64,000 bases of DNA from Marinomonas balearica (GCF_004362145.1 NZ_SNXC01000009.1:423823-487822); one strand, 5' to 3'. Positions 8,877-17,508 are shown, counted from the first letter of the stretch. Notes: generated by a model from the letters alone, not told the origin. A program made the numbers and translations.

Positions 8877-9956
8877 TTAGTCTCCGTCACGACTGTTAAA
8901 ACCAATTTGGAAACCCAAATTAGTGACGACTTTCGTGAGTAGCTTTTGAGACTGAGAGATGGAAGCGACCAGAGGACGGGCTAACTCAACTTTCTGCTCC
9001 TGAGAAAGCGTCTTAGAAAAGTATTGGCTCGGTAGATCATTAACTAATTCTTGGTTTTTTATAAGCTGTTCGTCTAACGCGTTGGCGTTTTCTGGATTTT
9101 GTTCGAGCGCAACGGCAAAAAGCGATGGGTTTCCGGAGTGATATAGCGCTTGGTAAGACTCCAAATTAGTGCGCATGGAGTCAAGTGACAAACTGCTGCG
9201 ATAAAACTCGGCAAATTTAGGCTTAGCTTTGCCTTTATAACCAATCGGTGTTTCCAACTTAGCGTCTTTTACAACGGACATGTGTTCCAGCCATTGTTGG
9301 ATAACTTGTTCCATGGCTAATTTTTCGGCGCTTTCAGAGCTGCCTTCTTCTAGATAAACCCAATCGGATACCGTGCTGTTCGTCCATTGGGTATACACAG
9401 ATTGAGTTGTTTCAGCATGGTGCTGAGCAATGGACTTCAACAAATGACAATCAGCAGGCTTCGCAACCGGATCAAAATCTTTTCGGTACAAAAGGGATTC
9501 AATTGCCGTTAGACCGCGTACAGCGATACTGGCAGATTTCCAGAATTTCGGTTGATCCATCGAATCCGGATCTTTTTTCAACGAACGCAATTGGCGTTGT
9601 GTTACGCCTTTTTTATCGGGCCAATATTGAAAGGCGTAATACCGCATAAAATACGTAACAGGGCCAAAGTTTAGCCATTGTATCTTTTGCCAATCATCGA
9701 CATTTTTAGCAAAAAGGTCTTTGCTTGTTGAAAGTGCGGTGCTAGAAGGCGAAAGACACAAAGCATCGATGCTTTTCGAGAGCTTTTCGCCGCTGTTTGA
9801 AAATGCTTGATAGCTGGGAAGAATTTGCCCGTCTTTGACACCAGCAAGGGTTGATTTCCAATCTTGGGCGTAGACGGAGGTGCTTAGAACAAGTGAGGCC
9901 GTCATCGAGGCTTTAAGAATATAGGATTGCATGTTTTTCTGTTGACTAAAACGCAT
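8877..9956 (-). CDS. imelysin (M75-like) family periplasmic protein
   Basis: A secreted imelysin-family protein of 359 aa. The signal peptide ends at SVYA-QD near residue 30. The helical imelysin core contains the segment RGLTAIESLLY, which corresponds to the GxHxxE region, but the histidine is missing, as in other second imelysins of such operons. So metal binding as in IrpA is doubtful and peptidase activity is unproven for the family. It is 2 bp from the upstream di-heme gene and 5 bp from DUF1513, so these are one transcript. Likely role: part of a periplasmic iron (or haem) handling system. Confidence 0.85.
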   Translation of the reverse strand: MRFSQQKNMQSYILKASMTASLVLSTSVYAQDWKSTLAGVKDGQILPSYQAFSNSGEKLSKSIDALCLSPSSTALSTSKDLFAKNVDDWQKIQWLNFGPVTYFMRYYAFQYWPDKKGVTQRQLRSLKKDPDSMDQPKFWKSASIAVRGLTAIESLLYRKDFDPVAKPADCHLLKSIAQHHAETTQSVYTQWTNSTVSDWVYLEEGSSESAEKLAMEQVIQQWLEHMSVVKDAKLETPIGYKGKAKPKFAEFYRSSLSLDSMRTNLESYQALYHSGNPSLFAVALEQNPENANALDEQLIKNQELVNDLPSQYFSKTLSQEQKVELARPLVASISQSQKLLTKVVTNLGFQIGFNSRDGD

Positions 9957-9958
9957 CG

Positions 9959-11344
9959 TTACAACGACTCCAAAAACTTCATGAATAGATCTCTATTGGC
10001 TTTGCTAAGTGCTTTATAAGCATTTTTATGAGGCTCGGCCTCGCCTCCATGCCACAAAATGGCTTCTTCAATCGTCGCTGCTCGACCATCATGAAGAAAG
10101 CCTTTTCGTCCCGATACCGCTTCGGATAACCCTATCCCCCATAAAGGCGCAGTACGCCATTCTTGAGGCTCAGCGTTGAAAACGGGAAACTCATTTGCTA
10201 ATTCTCTTCCCATGTCATGTAAGAGTAAATCCGTAAATGGGTAAAAACGACGATTTTTTAGCGCATCGTATTTCACATTTGAGCCAGAGGTCATTTTTGG
10301 TGTGTGGCAACTAGCGCAGGCCAATTTATCGAAAATAGCTTTACCCTCAATAAACCAAGGTTCCTGCAAATTTCTCATCGCGGGTGGGCGAGAAAGCGCT
10401 ACAAACTCATCGACCCGATCTGATTGGAAGTGCCCAACTTCCAAGTCCTCAATATGCGCAGTATTGCCATTCGGAGCTTGAATGCACTTCAATTGTTTGG
10501 AAGTGCAATCGCCCGAAGGCTTAGGAAAAAGTGGAGTGGATAACCCAAGATCACCGTTAAAAGCAGACTGATTTTGGTGTGATAGATCGGAAACGTGGGC
10601 TTTGTGTCCAAATCGGCCTATTACACGACGCCCATTTTCATACACCCAATTGGCTTTCCCACTGATGCCATCGTTGTCTCGGTCGTCAGCGTCTTCATTG
10701 GCCAAAATGGTCTCAGGATCAATCGCATCGATGAGGCCCATACCCACGAGAGGTGGCGTCACACGTAATGAAATCCCCGTAGTGGGTTGAAACTCACCGT
10801 AGTGCTTCGCGCCCCATTCTATAGACGGCTTTTTGAGGGTGACTTGAGAACCATCTTTAAAGGTTTCAACTTTCGTTTCCCAATGGATCGTATAATCACC
10901 CTCCGAAGGAACCGAAGACGAACCAAGTTGTTGGAACTGACGTCCATATGTTTCATCTCCCATGATCTCAGTCAACGGGCTTGTCTTATTGCCCAATCGA
11001 ACAAAAAACGAAGGCACTTCAGAACCCAATTGCCCTTCTTGTGGAGCATGGCCTCGGCCGCCGTTCATATGGCAACTGTGGCAAGAACGCGCATTAAAGA
11101 TCGGCCCCAATCCATCGCTGGCAGTAGTAGAAGAGGGGGAGGGTACCCAAAAGCGCTCAAATATACTTCGACCTAATTCAAAATCTAACTTTTCTTCCGC
11201 TGAAAGCCCACTAAGAGGAGTGGTATAGGACATCTTATCAGCAACGGCTTGAATGGAAATCGAAGAAAGCACAACGCTTACCGCAATTGTGCATTGTCTA
11301 AAGTGAAACAAGCTGTTTAAGGAGCCAGAAAATCGATCGTGCAT
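9959..11344 (-). CDS. di-heme c-type cytochrome, DUF1111/thiol oxidoreductase family
   Basis: A periplasmic cytochrome of 461 aa. The signal peptide ends near AVA-DK (residue 36). Two haem c sites are visible: CHSCH at 88-92 and CASCH at 343-347. Between them lies an acidic, glycine-containing segment, DADDRDNDGISGK (about 218-230), that looks like a calcium-binding loop. The family is annotated as thiol oxidoreductase DUF1111, related to MauG/cytochrome c peroxidases, but its substrate is not established. It overlaps functionally with the imelysins on either side and probably does redox work on iron in the periplasm. Confidence 0.88.
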   Translation of the reverse strand: MHDRFSGSLNSLFHFRQCTIAVSVVLSSISIQAVADKMSYTTPLSGLSAEEKLDFELGRSIFERFWVPSPSSTTASDGLGPIFNARSCHSCHMNGGRGHAPQEGQLGSEVPSFFVRLGNKTSPLTEIMGDETYGRQFQQLGSSSVPSEGDYTIHWETKVETFKDGSQVTLKKPSIEWGAKHYGEFQPTTGISLRVTPPLVGMGLIDAIDPETILANEDADDRDNDGISGKANWVYENGRRVIGRFGHKAHVSDLSHQNQSAFNGDLGLSTPLFPKPSGDCTSKQLKCIQAPNGNTAHIEDLEVGHFQSDRVDEFVALSRPPAMRNLQEPWFIEGKAIFDKLACASCHTPKMTSGSNVKYDALKNRRFYPFTDLLLHDMGRELANEFPVFNAEPQEWRTAPLWGIGLSEAVSGRKGFLHDGRAATIEEAILWHGGEAEPHKNAYKALSKANRDLFMKFLESL

Positions 11345-11413
11345 CTAACAATTCACTTAATTATGGAACACAGTAGTGGTGTCATGAATAACATAACACA
11401 TCTCTAAAACGAC

Positions 11414-11455
11414 AAAACCGCGAGCCAGACATTTATCTAACCCCGCGGTTTTAAT
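11414..11455 (-). terminator. stem-loop between irpA and the DUF1111 gene
   Basis: AAAACCGCG pairs with CGCGGTTTT across a 21-nt loop, and on the minus strand a T-rich tail follows. It sits in the 154-bp gap inside the iron operon. It could be a partial terminator that leaves irpA more abundant than the genes behind it. Confidence 0.6.
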
Positions 11456-11498
11456 TAGGAAAACGACGTTATCCACGTTTTCCTATAGCGTAAGTATC

Positions 11499-12794
11499 TT
11501 ATTCAAAAACAGCGCTTGGGTTATCCAAGCTATCGGAACCTTCAAGAGAAATATCTTGTAGACCCAATGTTTGAATAATGTCTTCAGTGACACGAGTTTC
11601 CACAACCAATTGATCAACGAAAGTTTGAACCAAAGCATTACCTGCCTCGTTGTTCATCGCAATCAACACATCAAAGGTTTGACCTTGTGCTGCTGCGTCT
11701 GTCATTGCTTTACCAGCAGCGTCAGTTTTCATAAGCTGAGCTTGCATCTTAGCATCAAGCGCCGCATCTTTATTCGCTACAAGGTTAGAAAGAGAAGGGC
11801 CTTCTACCCAAGAACCGTCTACGCGTTGGTATTTGCCCAAGTAAACGTTTTGAATGCCTTTAGCATCGTAGTAATGTGACCAGTGCGTGTTATCAGAAAA
11901 ACAATCGTGCTCTTCTTCTGGATCATGCAGCATAAGACCAAGTTTAGTACGCTCACCGCCTAATTCACCGTACGCCAAGCTACCCATGCCTGTTAGCATT
12001 GTTGCTAGACCGCCATCAGTACCTTTATCTGCAAGCTCGACACGAGCGGCGCCGCCAACTTTCCAGTTACCTGCCATTTCTTCAAGATCAGAAACAAGCA
12101 AATCAGTCGCTGCTTTTAGGTAATCACGGCGACGATCACAATTGCCGTTTGTGCAATTTGCTAAATCGTAGTCTGTCGCTTTACGTTCACCCGCTCCAGG
12201 GTTCGTACCGTGAAGATCTTGACCCCAAAGAAGAAACTCAATCGCGTGGTAACCGCTGGCTACGTTAGCTTCAACGCCGTCAGCTTCTTGAAGAACATCG
12301 CTGATCAAAGAAGGTGTAATGTAAGTTGTGTTTACTTTTTCACCGCCAATCATCAATGTTTTGTTGGCAATAACGTTTGCCGAGTAGAGATCGTTAACGT
12401 CAGATTCAGTGCCGTAAGCTTCTGTATCAACATAATCGATAAGACCTTCGTCTAGAGGCCAAGCGTTTACCTTGCCTTCCCAATCGTCAACGATGGCATT
12501 ACCAAAACGGTAAACTTCACTTTGTTGGTATGGAGCACGAGACGCGATCCAAGCGTCTTTCGCCTTTTGAAGATTGGCTTCGCTAGGATCAAGAAGAAAA
12601 GCATTTACTTCAGATTGTAACGTCTTCGCGGTCGTTAAAGAGTCACCATAAATGGCTTCAGCGATATTGGCGTATTGAGTTACAACAGATTCAGCACTTA
12701 CTGCTTTTGAAGAATCAGTAAGAGATTGGCTTCCACATGCTGTTAGTAAGGCACCCGCAATACATGCAGCAACCGGAGTAATTAGCTTTTTCAT
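11499..12794 (-). CDS. irpA: IrpA-type imelysin lipoprotein (M75 family)
   Basis: An iron-regulated imelysin, about 431 aa. The open frame extends to 12860, but the ATG at 12794 starts a lipoprotein signal with lipobox LTAC and has GGAG upstream; the longer start would also run into the Fur box. The metal-site motif GxHxxE is present as GYHAIEFLLWG, followed by DLHG. The acidic mature protein has further imelysin segments such as YRFGNAIVDDWEGKVNAWPLDE. It should be anchored in the outer membrane or periplasm and bind iron. It is the first gene of the operon and sits directly behind a Fur-box match. Confidence 0.9.
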   Translation of the reverse strand: MKKLITPVAACIAGALLTACGSQSLTDSSKAVSAESVVTQYANIAEAIYGDSLTTAKTLQSEVNAFLLDPSEANLQKAKDAWIASRAPYQQSEVYRFGNAIVDDWEGKVNAWPLDEGLIDYVDTEAYGTESDVNDLYSANVIANKTLMIGGEKVNTTYITPSLISDVLQEADGVEANVASGYHAIEFLLWGQDLHGTNPGAGERKATDYDLANCTNGNCDRRRDYLKAATDLLVSDLEEMAGNWKVGGAARVELADKGTDGGLATMLTGMGSLAYGELGGERTKLGLMLHDPEEEHDCFSDNTHWSHYYDAKGIQNVYLGKYQRVDGSWVEGPSLSNLVANKDAALDAKMQAQLMKTDAAGKAMTDAAAQGQTFDVLIAMNNEAGNALVQTFVDQLVVETRVTEDIIQTLGLQDISLEGSDSLDNPSAVFE

Positions 12795-12845
12795 AGTACT
12801 TATCGCGCTCCATAGACTAAATTGTTTAGCCATAGTATTAAAAAT

Positions 12846-12864
12846 GAAAACGATTATCAATAAA
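12846..12864 (-). promoter_or_regulatory. probable Fur box upstream of irpA
   Basis: Read on the minus strand, TTTATTGATAATCGTTTTC matches the 19-bp Fur consensus GATAATGATAATCATTATC at 14 positions, including the central TGATAATC. It lies about 52-70 bp upstream of the irpA start. A second AT-rich half-match (acgttttcaattt) is beside it. This predicts repression in iron-replete cells. Confidence 0.75.
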
Positions 12865-12962
12865 TTAACGTTTTCAATTTCGCACTAATTGTTAAGAAAT
12901 GAAATTACTCATAAATATTATTTATCTCTCCGGTTACATAGAGGGTGTTCCGCTACAAAGTC

Positions 12963-13532
12963 CTATAAACACTGGTTGTTAAAACTGCTCATCGCATTTT
13001 GTGGAAGCGAGTAATCACACGCTGCACCGCGCATCTTGTTTTGCTTTTCCCAAGAAATTGAAACCGATTCAGGTGTGCTTGCGCTGTAACCGGGAATGAA
13101 GCGATACGCAGCCAAGACCTCTATTTTGCTGTTTGGGCCAACTTCAACACTTTGGCCAATGAGACGTTGGCGTGTATTAGGATCGTAAAGAGAATAGTCC
13201 GTAGTGTATTCTTCCGCGCCACTTTCATGGGCAAAAGTAAGCCAAATTTTACGGTAGGTTATGACTTCGTTTGTAGGGTTTTCAAACACCAGCTTCGTAA
13301 AGATTTTTTGAGGGGAAGAAAGTGAAGCGCTGGCTTTCACAAATCCAACCTGCTGTGCGCTCTGCCAAGGGAAGGAATTACCAAACGAAATGCTCTTCAA
13401 AGAAATGCTCTCAGTCGCCACTTGTGTACGACCAAATTTTATTAAATCTTTTATCGGCGCATACAGCGCAGCAATAAGAGCAATAAGAAGAAGAGATGTT
13501 TTCACTTTGGGTAATTGGATAGAGCCAGTCAT
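12963..13532 (-). CDS. SOS-associated membrane-anchored protein, function unknown (189 aa)
   Basis: I do not recognise a family. From the ATG at 13532 the protein has a single N-terminal hydrophobic anchor (about residues 9-25, LLLIALIAALYAP) followed by about 160 periplasmic residues rich in Ser, Val and Ile, with an Ig/immunoglobulin-like beta pattern (FENPTNEVITYRKIWLTF). Two cysteines near the C-terminus may pair. The frame can begin at a GTG (13544), but AGGTGAGG is 6 nt before the ATG. Two perfect LexA boxes lie 27 bp upstream, so expression during DNA damage is strongly predicted. A membrane-bound division inhibitor is one conceivable role; nothing in the sequence proves it. Confidence 0.75.
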   Translation of the reverse strand: MTGSIQLPKVKTSLLLIALIAALYAPIKDLIKFGRTQVATESISLKSISFGNSFPWQSAQQVGFVKASASLSSPQKIFTKLVFENPTNEVITYRKIWLTFAHESGAEEYTTDYSLYDPNTRQRLIGQSVEVGPNSKIEVLAAYRFIPGYSASTPESVSISWEKQNKMRGAACDYSLPQNAMSSFNNQCL

Positions 13533-13558
13533 TGCAAACCTCACCTACAAAATATAAA

Positions 13559-13596
13559 TACTGTTTGGATATACAGTACTGTAGCTTTATACAGTA
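13559..13596 (-). promoter_or_regulatory. two overlapping perfect LexA (SOS) boxes
   Basis: TACTGTTTGGATATACAGTA (13559-13578) and TACTGTAGCTTTATACAGTA (13577-13596) each match TACTGT-N8-ACAGTA at all twelve fixed positions. They share two bases and are 18 bp apart, so they lie on nearly the same face of the DNA. The nearest start codon is the 189-aa gene at 13532. On the other side the next gene is 350 bp away. Confidence 0.9.
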
Positions 13597-13945
13597 CTAT
13601 TTGGCAACCAATTTGTTCATAATTTCTACAAAATTTTTTCTATCGATCTGTGTCAATAAGTAAAAATAAAAAATAAAAAATCCCTTGATTTAATTTAGTG
13701 CGCTGAAAAATAAAGAAAAAACAGAGATTCCCACAATTTTTTTCACTGCTTTTGTGGAAATGTAATAGAGAGGAAAAATTGTGCACATCTAACGTTATTT
13801 TACAGAGGTCAAATGTATTTAAAGCTCTGTTTAACTTAATAAAGTAGACGGGGTTCTGTTACTTTTGGATGGATTTTAGTCGTGTTTCAATTACTTTATC
13901 CGCGCTAATCTATATAATGCCGCCTTAATTAAAATTGGGGGTTAT

Positions 13946-15136
13946 GTGGAAAAGTTTGATGTTGTGATCATAGGGGCTGGTGCGTCTGGACTATTTTGTG
14001 CGACTAACGCAGCGTATCGAGGAAGAAAAGTACTCATCCTTGATCATGCCAATAAAGCCGGTAAAAAAATTCTCATGTCTGGTGGAGGGCGTTGCAACTT
14101 TACCAATATGGATGCTTCCCCCAAACATTTCTTGTGCAACAACCCACATTTTTGTATCTCTGCATTAAAGCGCTATACCCCCAGTGATTTTGTTGAATTG
14201 GTAGACCGACACGCGCTCGACTATGTTGAAAAAACACCGGGACAACTGTTCTGTAAAGACTCAGCAAAAGACCTATTAAGCATCTTATTAACGGAACTGG
14301 AATGGTCTGGTGCAGATCTACGATTGAATACCAGCGTAAAGTCAATTGACTGGCAAGAGCAGGGTGCAAAGCTCACCATTAATCAGAACAACACGCAGTC
14401 AGAAATACAATGCGAATCGCTCGTTATCGCGACCGGTGGTTTGTCGATTCCCTCAATGGGTGCGACAGGGTTCGGTTACGAGATTGCCAAGCAAGTCGGG
14501 CACAGTGTCTACCCAACACGAGCAAGCTTAGTGCCGATCACCGCGCAACCTGATCGCAAGGCGCAATTGGCTGAATTGTCCGGTGTCGCATGCGACATTG
14601 AAGCAACCGCAGGTGGAGCCGTCTTTAAAGAGCCGATGCTTTTTACGCACCGAGGAGTTAGCGGCCCCGCTATATTGCAAATCACCAACTTCTGGCAACC
14701 GGGCGAACCGCTGAAAATTCACATCGCGCCTGAACTCACGCTAGAATCACTGGTTAAAACGCGTGAAGAGCAACCCAAAAAGACCGTCGAAAACTACCTC
14801 GCGAACGAGCTGCCCAAACGCCTAGTTGAACTCATGGGAAGCGAGCTTACATGGCTTAGCCAAAAGTTCGCACAAGTCTCCAACGAACAGCTAGAGAGCC
14901 TCGTGAATTATTTATCAAACTTCGATGTTGCGCCCAACGGCACCGAAGGCTACCGCACCGCAGAAGTGACCCTAGGAGGCGTCGATACCAACGAAGTGTC
15001 CTCGAAAACCTTCGAATCACAAAAACAAAAAGGACTCTACTTCATTGGCGAAGTCCTCGATGTGACCGGATGGCTAGGCGGCTACAACTTCCAATGGGCG
15101 TGGTCGAGTGGCTTTGCGGCAGCGCAGTTTGTTTAG
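13946..15136 (+). CDS. HI0933/BaiN-family FAD-binding flavoprotein
   Basis: A 396-aa NAD(P)/FAD-dependent oxidoreductase of the HI0933/YhiN family. The N-terminus has the FAD Rossmann signature GAGASG (about 10-15), then the family marks KAGKKILMSGGGRCNFTN, ATGGLSIP and FTHRGVSGPAILQI, and the C-terminal GEVLDVTGWLGGYNFQWAWSSG. The enzyme is cytosolic and its physiological substrate is uncertain. The start is GTG at 13946, 4 nt after GGGGG; an ATG two bases earlier is out of frame. It is the last conserved gene before the accessory mosaic. Confidence 0.92.
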   Translation: MEKFDVVIIGAGASGLFCATNAAYRGRKVLILDHANKAGKKILMSGGGRCNFTNMDASPKHFLCNNPHFCISALKRYTPSDFVELVDRHALDYVEKTPGQLFCKDSAKDLLSILLTELEWSGADLRLNTSVKSIDWQEQGAKLTINQNNTQSEIQCESLVIATGGLSIPSMGATGFGYEIAKQVGHSVYPTRASLVPITAQPDRKAQLAELSGVACDIEATAGGAVFKEPMLFTHRGVSGPAILQITNFWQPGEPLKIHIAPELTLESLVKTREEQPKKTVENYLANELPKRLVELMGSELTWLSQKFAQVSNEQLESLVNYLSNFDVAPNGTEGYRTAEVTLGGVDTNEVSSKTFESQKQKGLYFIGEVLDVTGWLGGYNFQWAWSSGFAAAQFV

Positions 15137-15182
15137 AGTCAGTCGAGCGTAAACATTACTTTGACTAAAAAAGTCTCAGACT

Positions 15183-15205
15183 CCTTCCCCTTACCAAGGG
15201 GAAGG
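15183..15205. repeat. 10-bp perfect hairpin CCTTCCCCTT/AAGGGGAAGG
   Basis: Perfect inverted repeat with a 3-nt loop, 46 bp after the HI0933-type gene. It has no T run, so it may end or protect the mRNA weakly. The sequence resembles short dispersed hairpins common in marine gammaproteobacterial intergenic DNA; I see only one copy here. Confidence 0.5.
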
Positions 15206-15355
15206 TTAGGATGGGGTTAATTACTTTCCTAAACCTACATAACTTGCTCTGCAAACGATCTTACCTCCAATCGTCACTACATTCTCCATAGCGAAACCCA
15301 CACCTCAACCTAAAAACACGTCAAACGGAACAGGTCACTTTTACTACTGGTTAGG

Positions 15356-15573
15356 CTTGCCAATCACCTGTGATCTGGGTAAAACTACTAAGATGGACGA
15401 TAAAAAAACGCACAGAAAAGAGTCTTTTTAGCCTGATTTAGGGGCTAGAGCACTCAAATATACACCGCAAAGACACAGGGAGGTTGCATCATGAAAAAAG
15501 CAAATCCCCTATATAATACGCGGCAGTTCAACAGACGGTTATAACTGCGGCTGCGCCGCCGTATAGCCCTTAA
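15356..15573 (+). repeat. dispersed repeat R1, copy A
   Basis: From cttgccaatcac to the GTTATAACTGCGGC hairpin this non-coding stretch matches 17690-17853 at roughly 90 percent, apart from a 57-bp insertion (about 15404-15460). Both copies contain the string CCCCTATATAATACGCGG, which includes a perfect TATAAT. They end in a GC-rich hairpin directly before a cassette-like gene. It could be a promoter-bearing end sequence; no gene fits it. Confidence 0.8.
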
Positions 15574-15610
15574 TTGTTAGCACCCCACAAAACAAAGCAG
15601 GGAGTAAAAG

Positions 15611-16636
15611 TTGGGATTCAGGGATATAAAACACAACAATATGGATCTTACGGTTCATAAGGCTATTACAGAGCCGCGTTTCAACGAAAAGACTGTACTG
15701 GTTACAAGTACGTGGGATTATGTCGATTTATGGTTGAAGAGAGCCGGAAAGCATGAGGCAAGGTTTTTCTGGAATCAAGCGCATAGTTTCTATGATGCGA
15801 CCATGTTACTACCGAAAACCTCTGCGCCACTTACTGGCTACTATTGCTTTCTAAATGCCACTAAAGCACTACTGCTAACTAAAGGAGTTGCATTCAGTGA
15901 TGAGCATGGCGTTTCTGGATATACCATTGGAACACAAACATCTCTAAGCAATGAAAAGGTGAAGTTTAAGCGTGGAGGGATACTCCCGGCTTTATGTCAG
16001 CATTTAGGTGAGCCATCGGATGAAGAGATTTATTCCCTAAAAGACCTTCTTTACAATATGCCGATCATTCATAGGGCATTTGATCTTACGTATAGTGCAG
16101 ATCCTGAGCTTTTCATTCCAATTAAAAATCCAAAGATAGTACGCTCGGATACAACCCACGAAGCATGGTTTTGCGGGGAACTTACGGATAAATACGCAAC
16201 TCGGCGTACTATAAATAAACTCTCTAATTTGTATGAGCAGGATTTGAGCGAAGAAGCTAAATTCATAGTTCGATCAACTGCCCGCTTTAATTGGCGCCCT
16301 AGTGACAGGACGGCTAGCCTAAATCGTTACAAAAACTATCATAAAAGATTACGCACAGACCTTCTCTATATTAATGGGCCTTCAAGGTTGTGGTATTTGA
16401 AACGGTCTGGAAATAATGATGGCATCATATTGAGGAATACCATGGCCTTGATGTTTGCTGCAATGCACAAACTTTCAGAGATGGCACGATATACCCCAGA
16501 CGTTTTATCTAAGCATTTCGATTGTCAGCACAACTGGTTGCTATCAGAGTTTATAACATCTGCTCCAACTCAGTTTATTGATGAAATATCATCAGAGTTA
16601 ACGGGTCATGAATTCATGATTCCCGGCAGGAATTAA
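15611..16636 (+). CDS. YaaC-like protein, cassette gene
   Basis: A 341-aa protein resembling the YaaC-like family (function unknown): ARFFWNQAHSFYDATMLLP, GYYCFLNATKALLL and a conserved tail with MHKLSEMARYTPDVL. No signal peptide, so probably cytosolic. The start is TTG at 15611 with GGGAG 6 nt upstream; an ATG at 15641 is the alternative. The gene is bounded by GTTAGCAC at 15576 and the complementary GTGCTAAC of an attC-like site 2 bp after the stop, just what is expected of one integron cassette (about 15577-16697). Confidence 0.75.
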   Translation: MGFRDIKHNNMDLTVHKAITEPRFNEKTVLVTSTWDYVDLWLKRAGKHEARFFWNQAHSFYDATMLLPKTSAPLTGYYCFLNATKALLLTKGVAFSDEHGVSGYTIGTQTSLSNEKVKFKRGGILPALCQHLGEPSDEEIYSLKDLLYNMPIIHRAFDLTYSADPELFIPIKNPKIVRSDTTHEAWFCGELTDKYATRRTINKLSNLYEQDLSEEAKFIVRSTARFNWRPSDRTASLNRYKNYHKRLRTDLLYINGPSRLWYLKRSGNNDGIILRNTMALMFAAMHKLSEMARYTPDVLSKHFDCQHNWLLSEFITSAPTQFIDEISSELTGHEFMIPGRN

Positions 16637-16637
16637 A

Positions 16638-16703
16638 GTGCTAACAAGCACGTCAATCAGGACGCTCGCTAGCTAGCTCGCGTCTATTACGCGGGCGTTG
16701 GTA
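16638..16703 (+). other. integron attC-like site A
   Basis: R'' is GTGCTAAC (16638-16645), exactly complementary to GTTAGCAC at the start of the same cassette. The inner arms CGT-C-AAT and ATTACG pair with one extra cytosine left out, the extrahelical base typical of attC. GACGC/GCGTC closes the tip. The right end reads GCGGGCGTTGGTA, with R' GTTGGTA at 16697-16703. Confidence 0.75.
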
Positions 16704-16730
16704 TGACTCCCCACGTCAAGTAAAACGCAG

Positions 16731-16816
16731 AGGTTCAGGCCTAATTTAATAGGCTAAATTTTCACTTCAAAATAGATGAATGAACACGTCAAAAGAAGCC
16801 AGTAATGTCGTCGGTT
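16731..16816 (+). repeat. dispersed repeat R3, copy A
   Basis: Begins aggttcaggcctaattta and runs through a short CCTA/TAGG palindrome to gtaatgtcgtcgg. It matches 17423-17508 with few changes. No open frame of note; the two copies flank the NIF3-insert-like gene. Confidence 0.8.
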
Positions 16817-16921
16817 ATCATGCTGGTATCCGTAGATTAAATGACATAAGCCATTCAGTATTTAACAAGACATTTATTCGAATTGAGATCATACAATTTG
16901 AGTGGTGTGAGGTCATTTCTT

Positions 16922-17059
16922 GCGTGAAAATTGAGAATAGTCTCCGGCTCACCGTGAACTTCTAAGATAGGCGGTTTAACCGCTGGTTATAAATCGATAG
17001 ATTTGATTGTGGAGCTGGAAAGTGTTCCGTGATTCTATGTAGTGGGTGTATGTTAGTAT
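16922..17059 (+). repeat. dispersed repeat R2, copy A
   Basis: About 138 bp matching 18460-18598 at roughly 85 percent, including gagaatagtctccgg, aaatcgatagatt and attctatgtagtgggtgt. It lies directly upstream of the NIF3-insert-like gene. Copy B lies between the GNAT gene and attC B. Part of its end (tgtagtgggtgtct) recurs near 21536. Confidence 0.8.
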
Positions 17060-17078
17060 GGCGTTTTGGGAGAAAACG

Positions 17079-17402
17079 ATGGAATTCAAGCTAGAAATTT
17101 ACGCACCTGAAACAGAAGTTATAGCTATTCGAGATGCACTTAACTCAGTTGGGGCAGGCGTTGTGGGTGACTATGACAGTGTTATTTCTATTGTGAAAAT
17201 TTCAGGGTTCTGGAGACCAACGGAAAACTCGGAACCTGTTACTGGCGAGAAAGGTAAAATTAACTTTGGTGAAGAGGTCAGAATTGACGTTAGGTGCCAA
17301 GAGTCTTTAGTTCAAGCTACTCTTGATGCGGTTCGAAACATTCATCCTTACGAAGAACCCTTAATCAATATTTTACCTCTATACAATAATAAATTTATCT
17401 AG
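17079..17402 (+). CDS. NIF3-insert/CutA-like small protein
   Basis: A 107-aa cytosolic protein that resembles the stand-alone version of the domain inserted in NIF3 family proteins: the start KLEIYAPETEV, the middle GDYDSV..GFWRPTENSEP, and the end HPYEEPLINILPL are typical. Such proteins form ferredoxin-like folds; their function is unknown. An upstream in-frame ATG at 17046 gives 11 more residues, but GGGAG lies 6 nt before the ATG at 17079. It sits between copies of repeats R2 and R3 in the accessory mosaic and may be a mobile-cassette gene. Confidence 0.75.
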   Translation: MEFKLEIYAPETEVIAIRDALNSVGAGVVGDYDSVISIVKISGFWRPTENSEPVTGEKGKINFGEEVRIDVRCQESLVQATLDAVRNIHPYEEPLINILPLYNNKFI

Positions 17403-17422
17403 CCTCGTCTGCTAAAGCGTCG

Positions 17423-17508
17423 AGGCTCAGACCTAATTTAATAGGCTAATTTTCACTTCAAAATAGATGAGTGAAAACGTCAGAAGAAACCAGCAATGTC
17501 GTCGGGGT
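17423..17508 (+). repeat. dispersed repeat R3, copy B
   Basis: Second copy of the element at 16731-16816, starting 20 bp after the NIF3-insert-like gene. The two copies, in the same direction, enclose that gene and repeat R2, so recombination between them would delete about 690 bp. Confidence 0.8.

Noticed and set aside
13802-13830. ACAGAG/CTCTGT inverted repeat as a third regulatory site
   Set aside because: Six-bp arms with a 17-nt gap are expected by chance in this AT-rich stretch, and the LexA fixed positions are not met.
15539-15583. Primary attI site of an integron
   Set aside because: The sequence before the YaaC cassette has a hairpin and GTTAGCAC, but no integrase gene is near, and the same block recurs at 17.8 kb. 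It is better described as repeat R1.
16780-16965. 61-codon open frame in the accessory region
   Set aside because: It spans repeat R3 and the start of R2, whose other copies do not keep the frame open, and it lacks a ribosome site.
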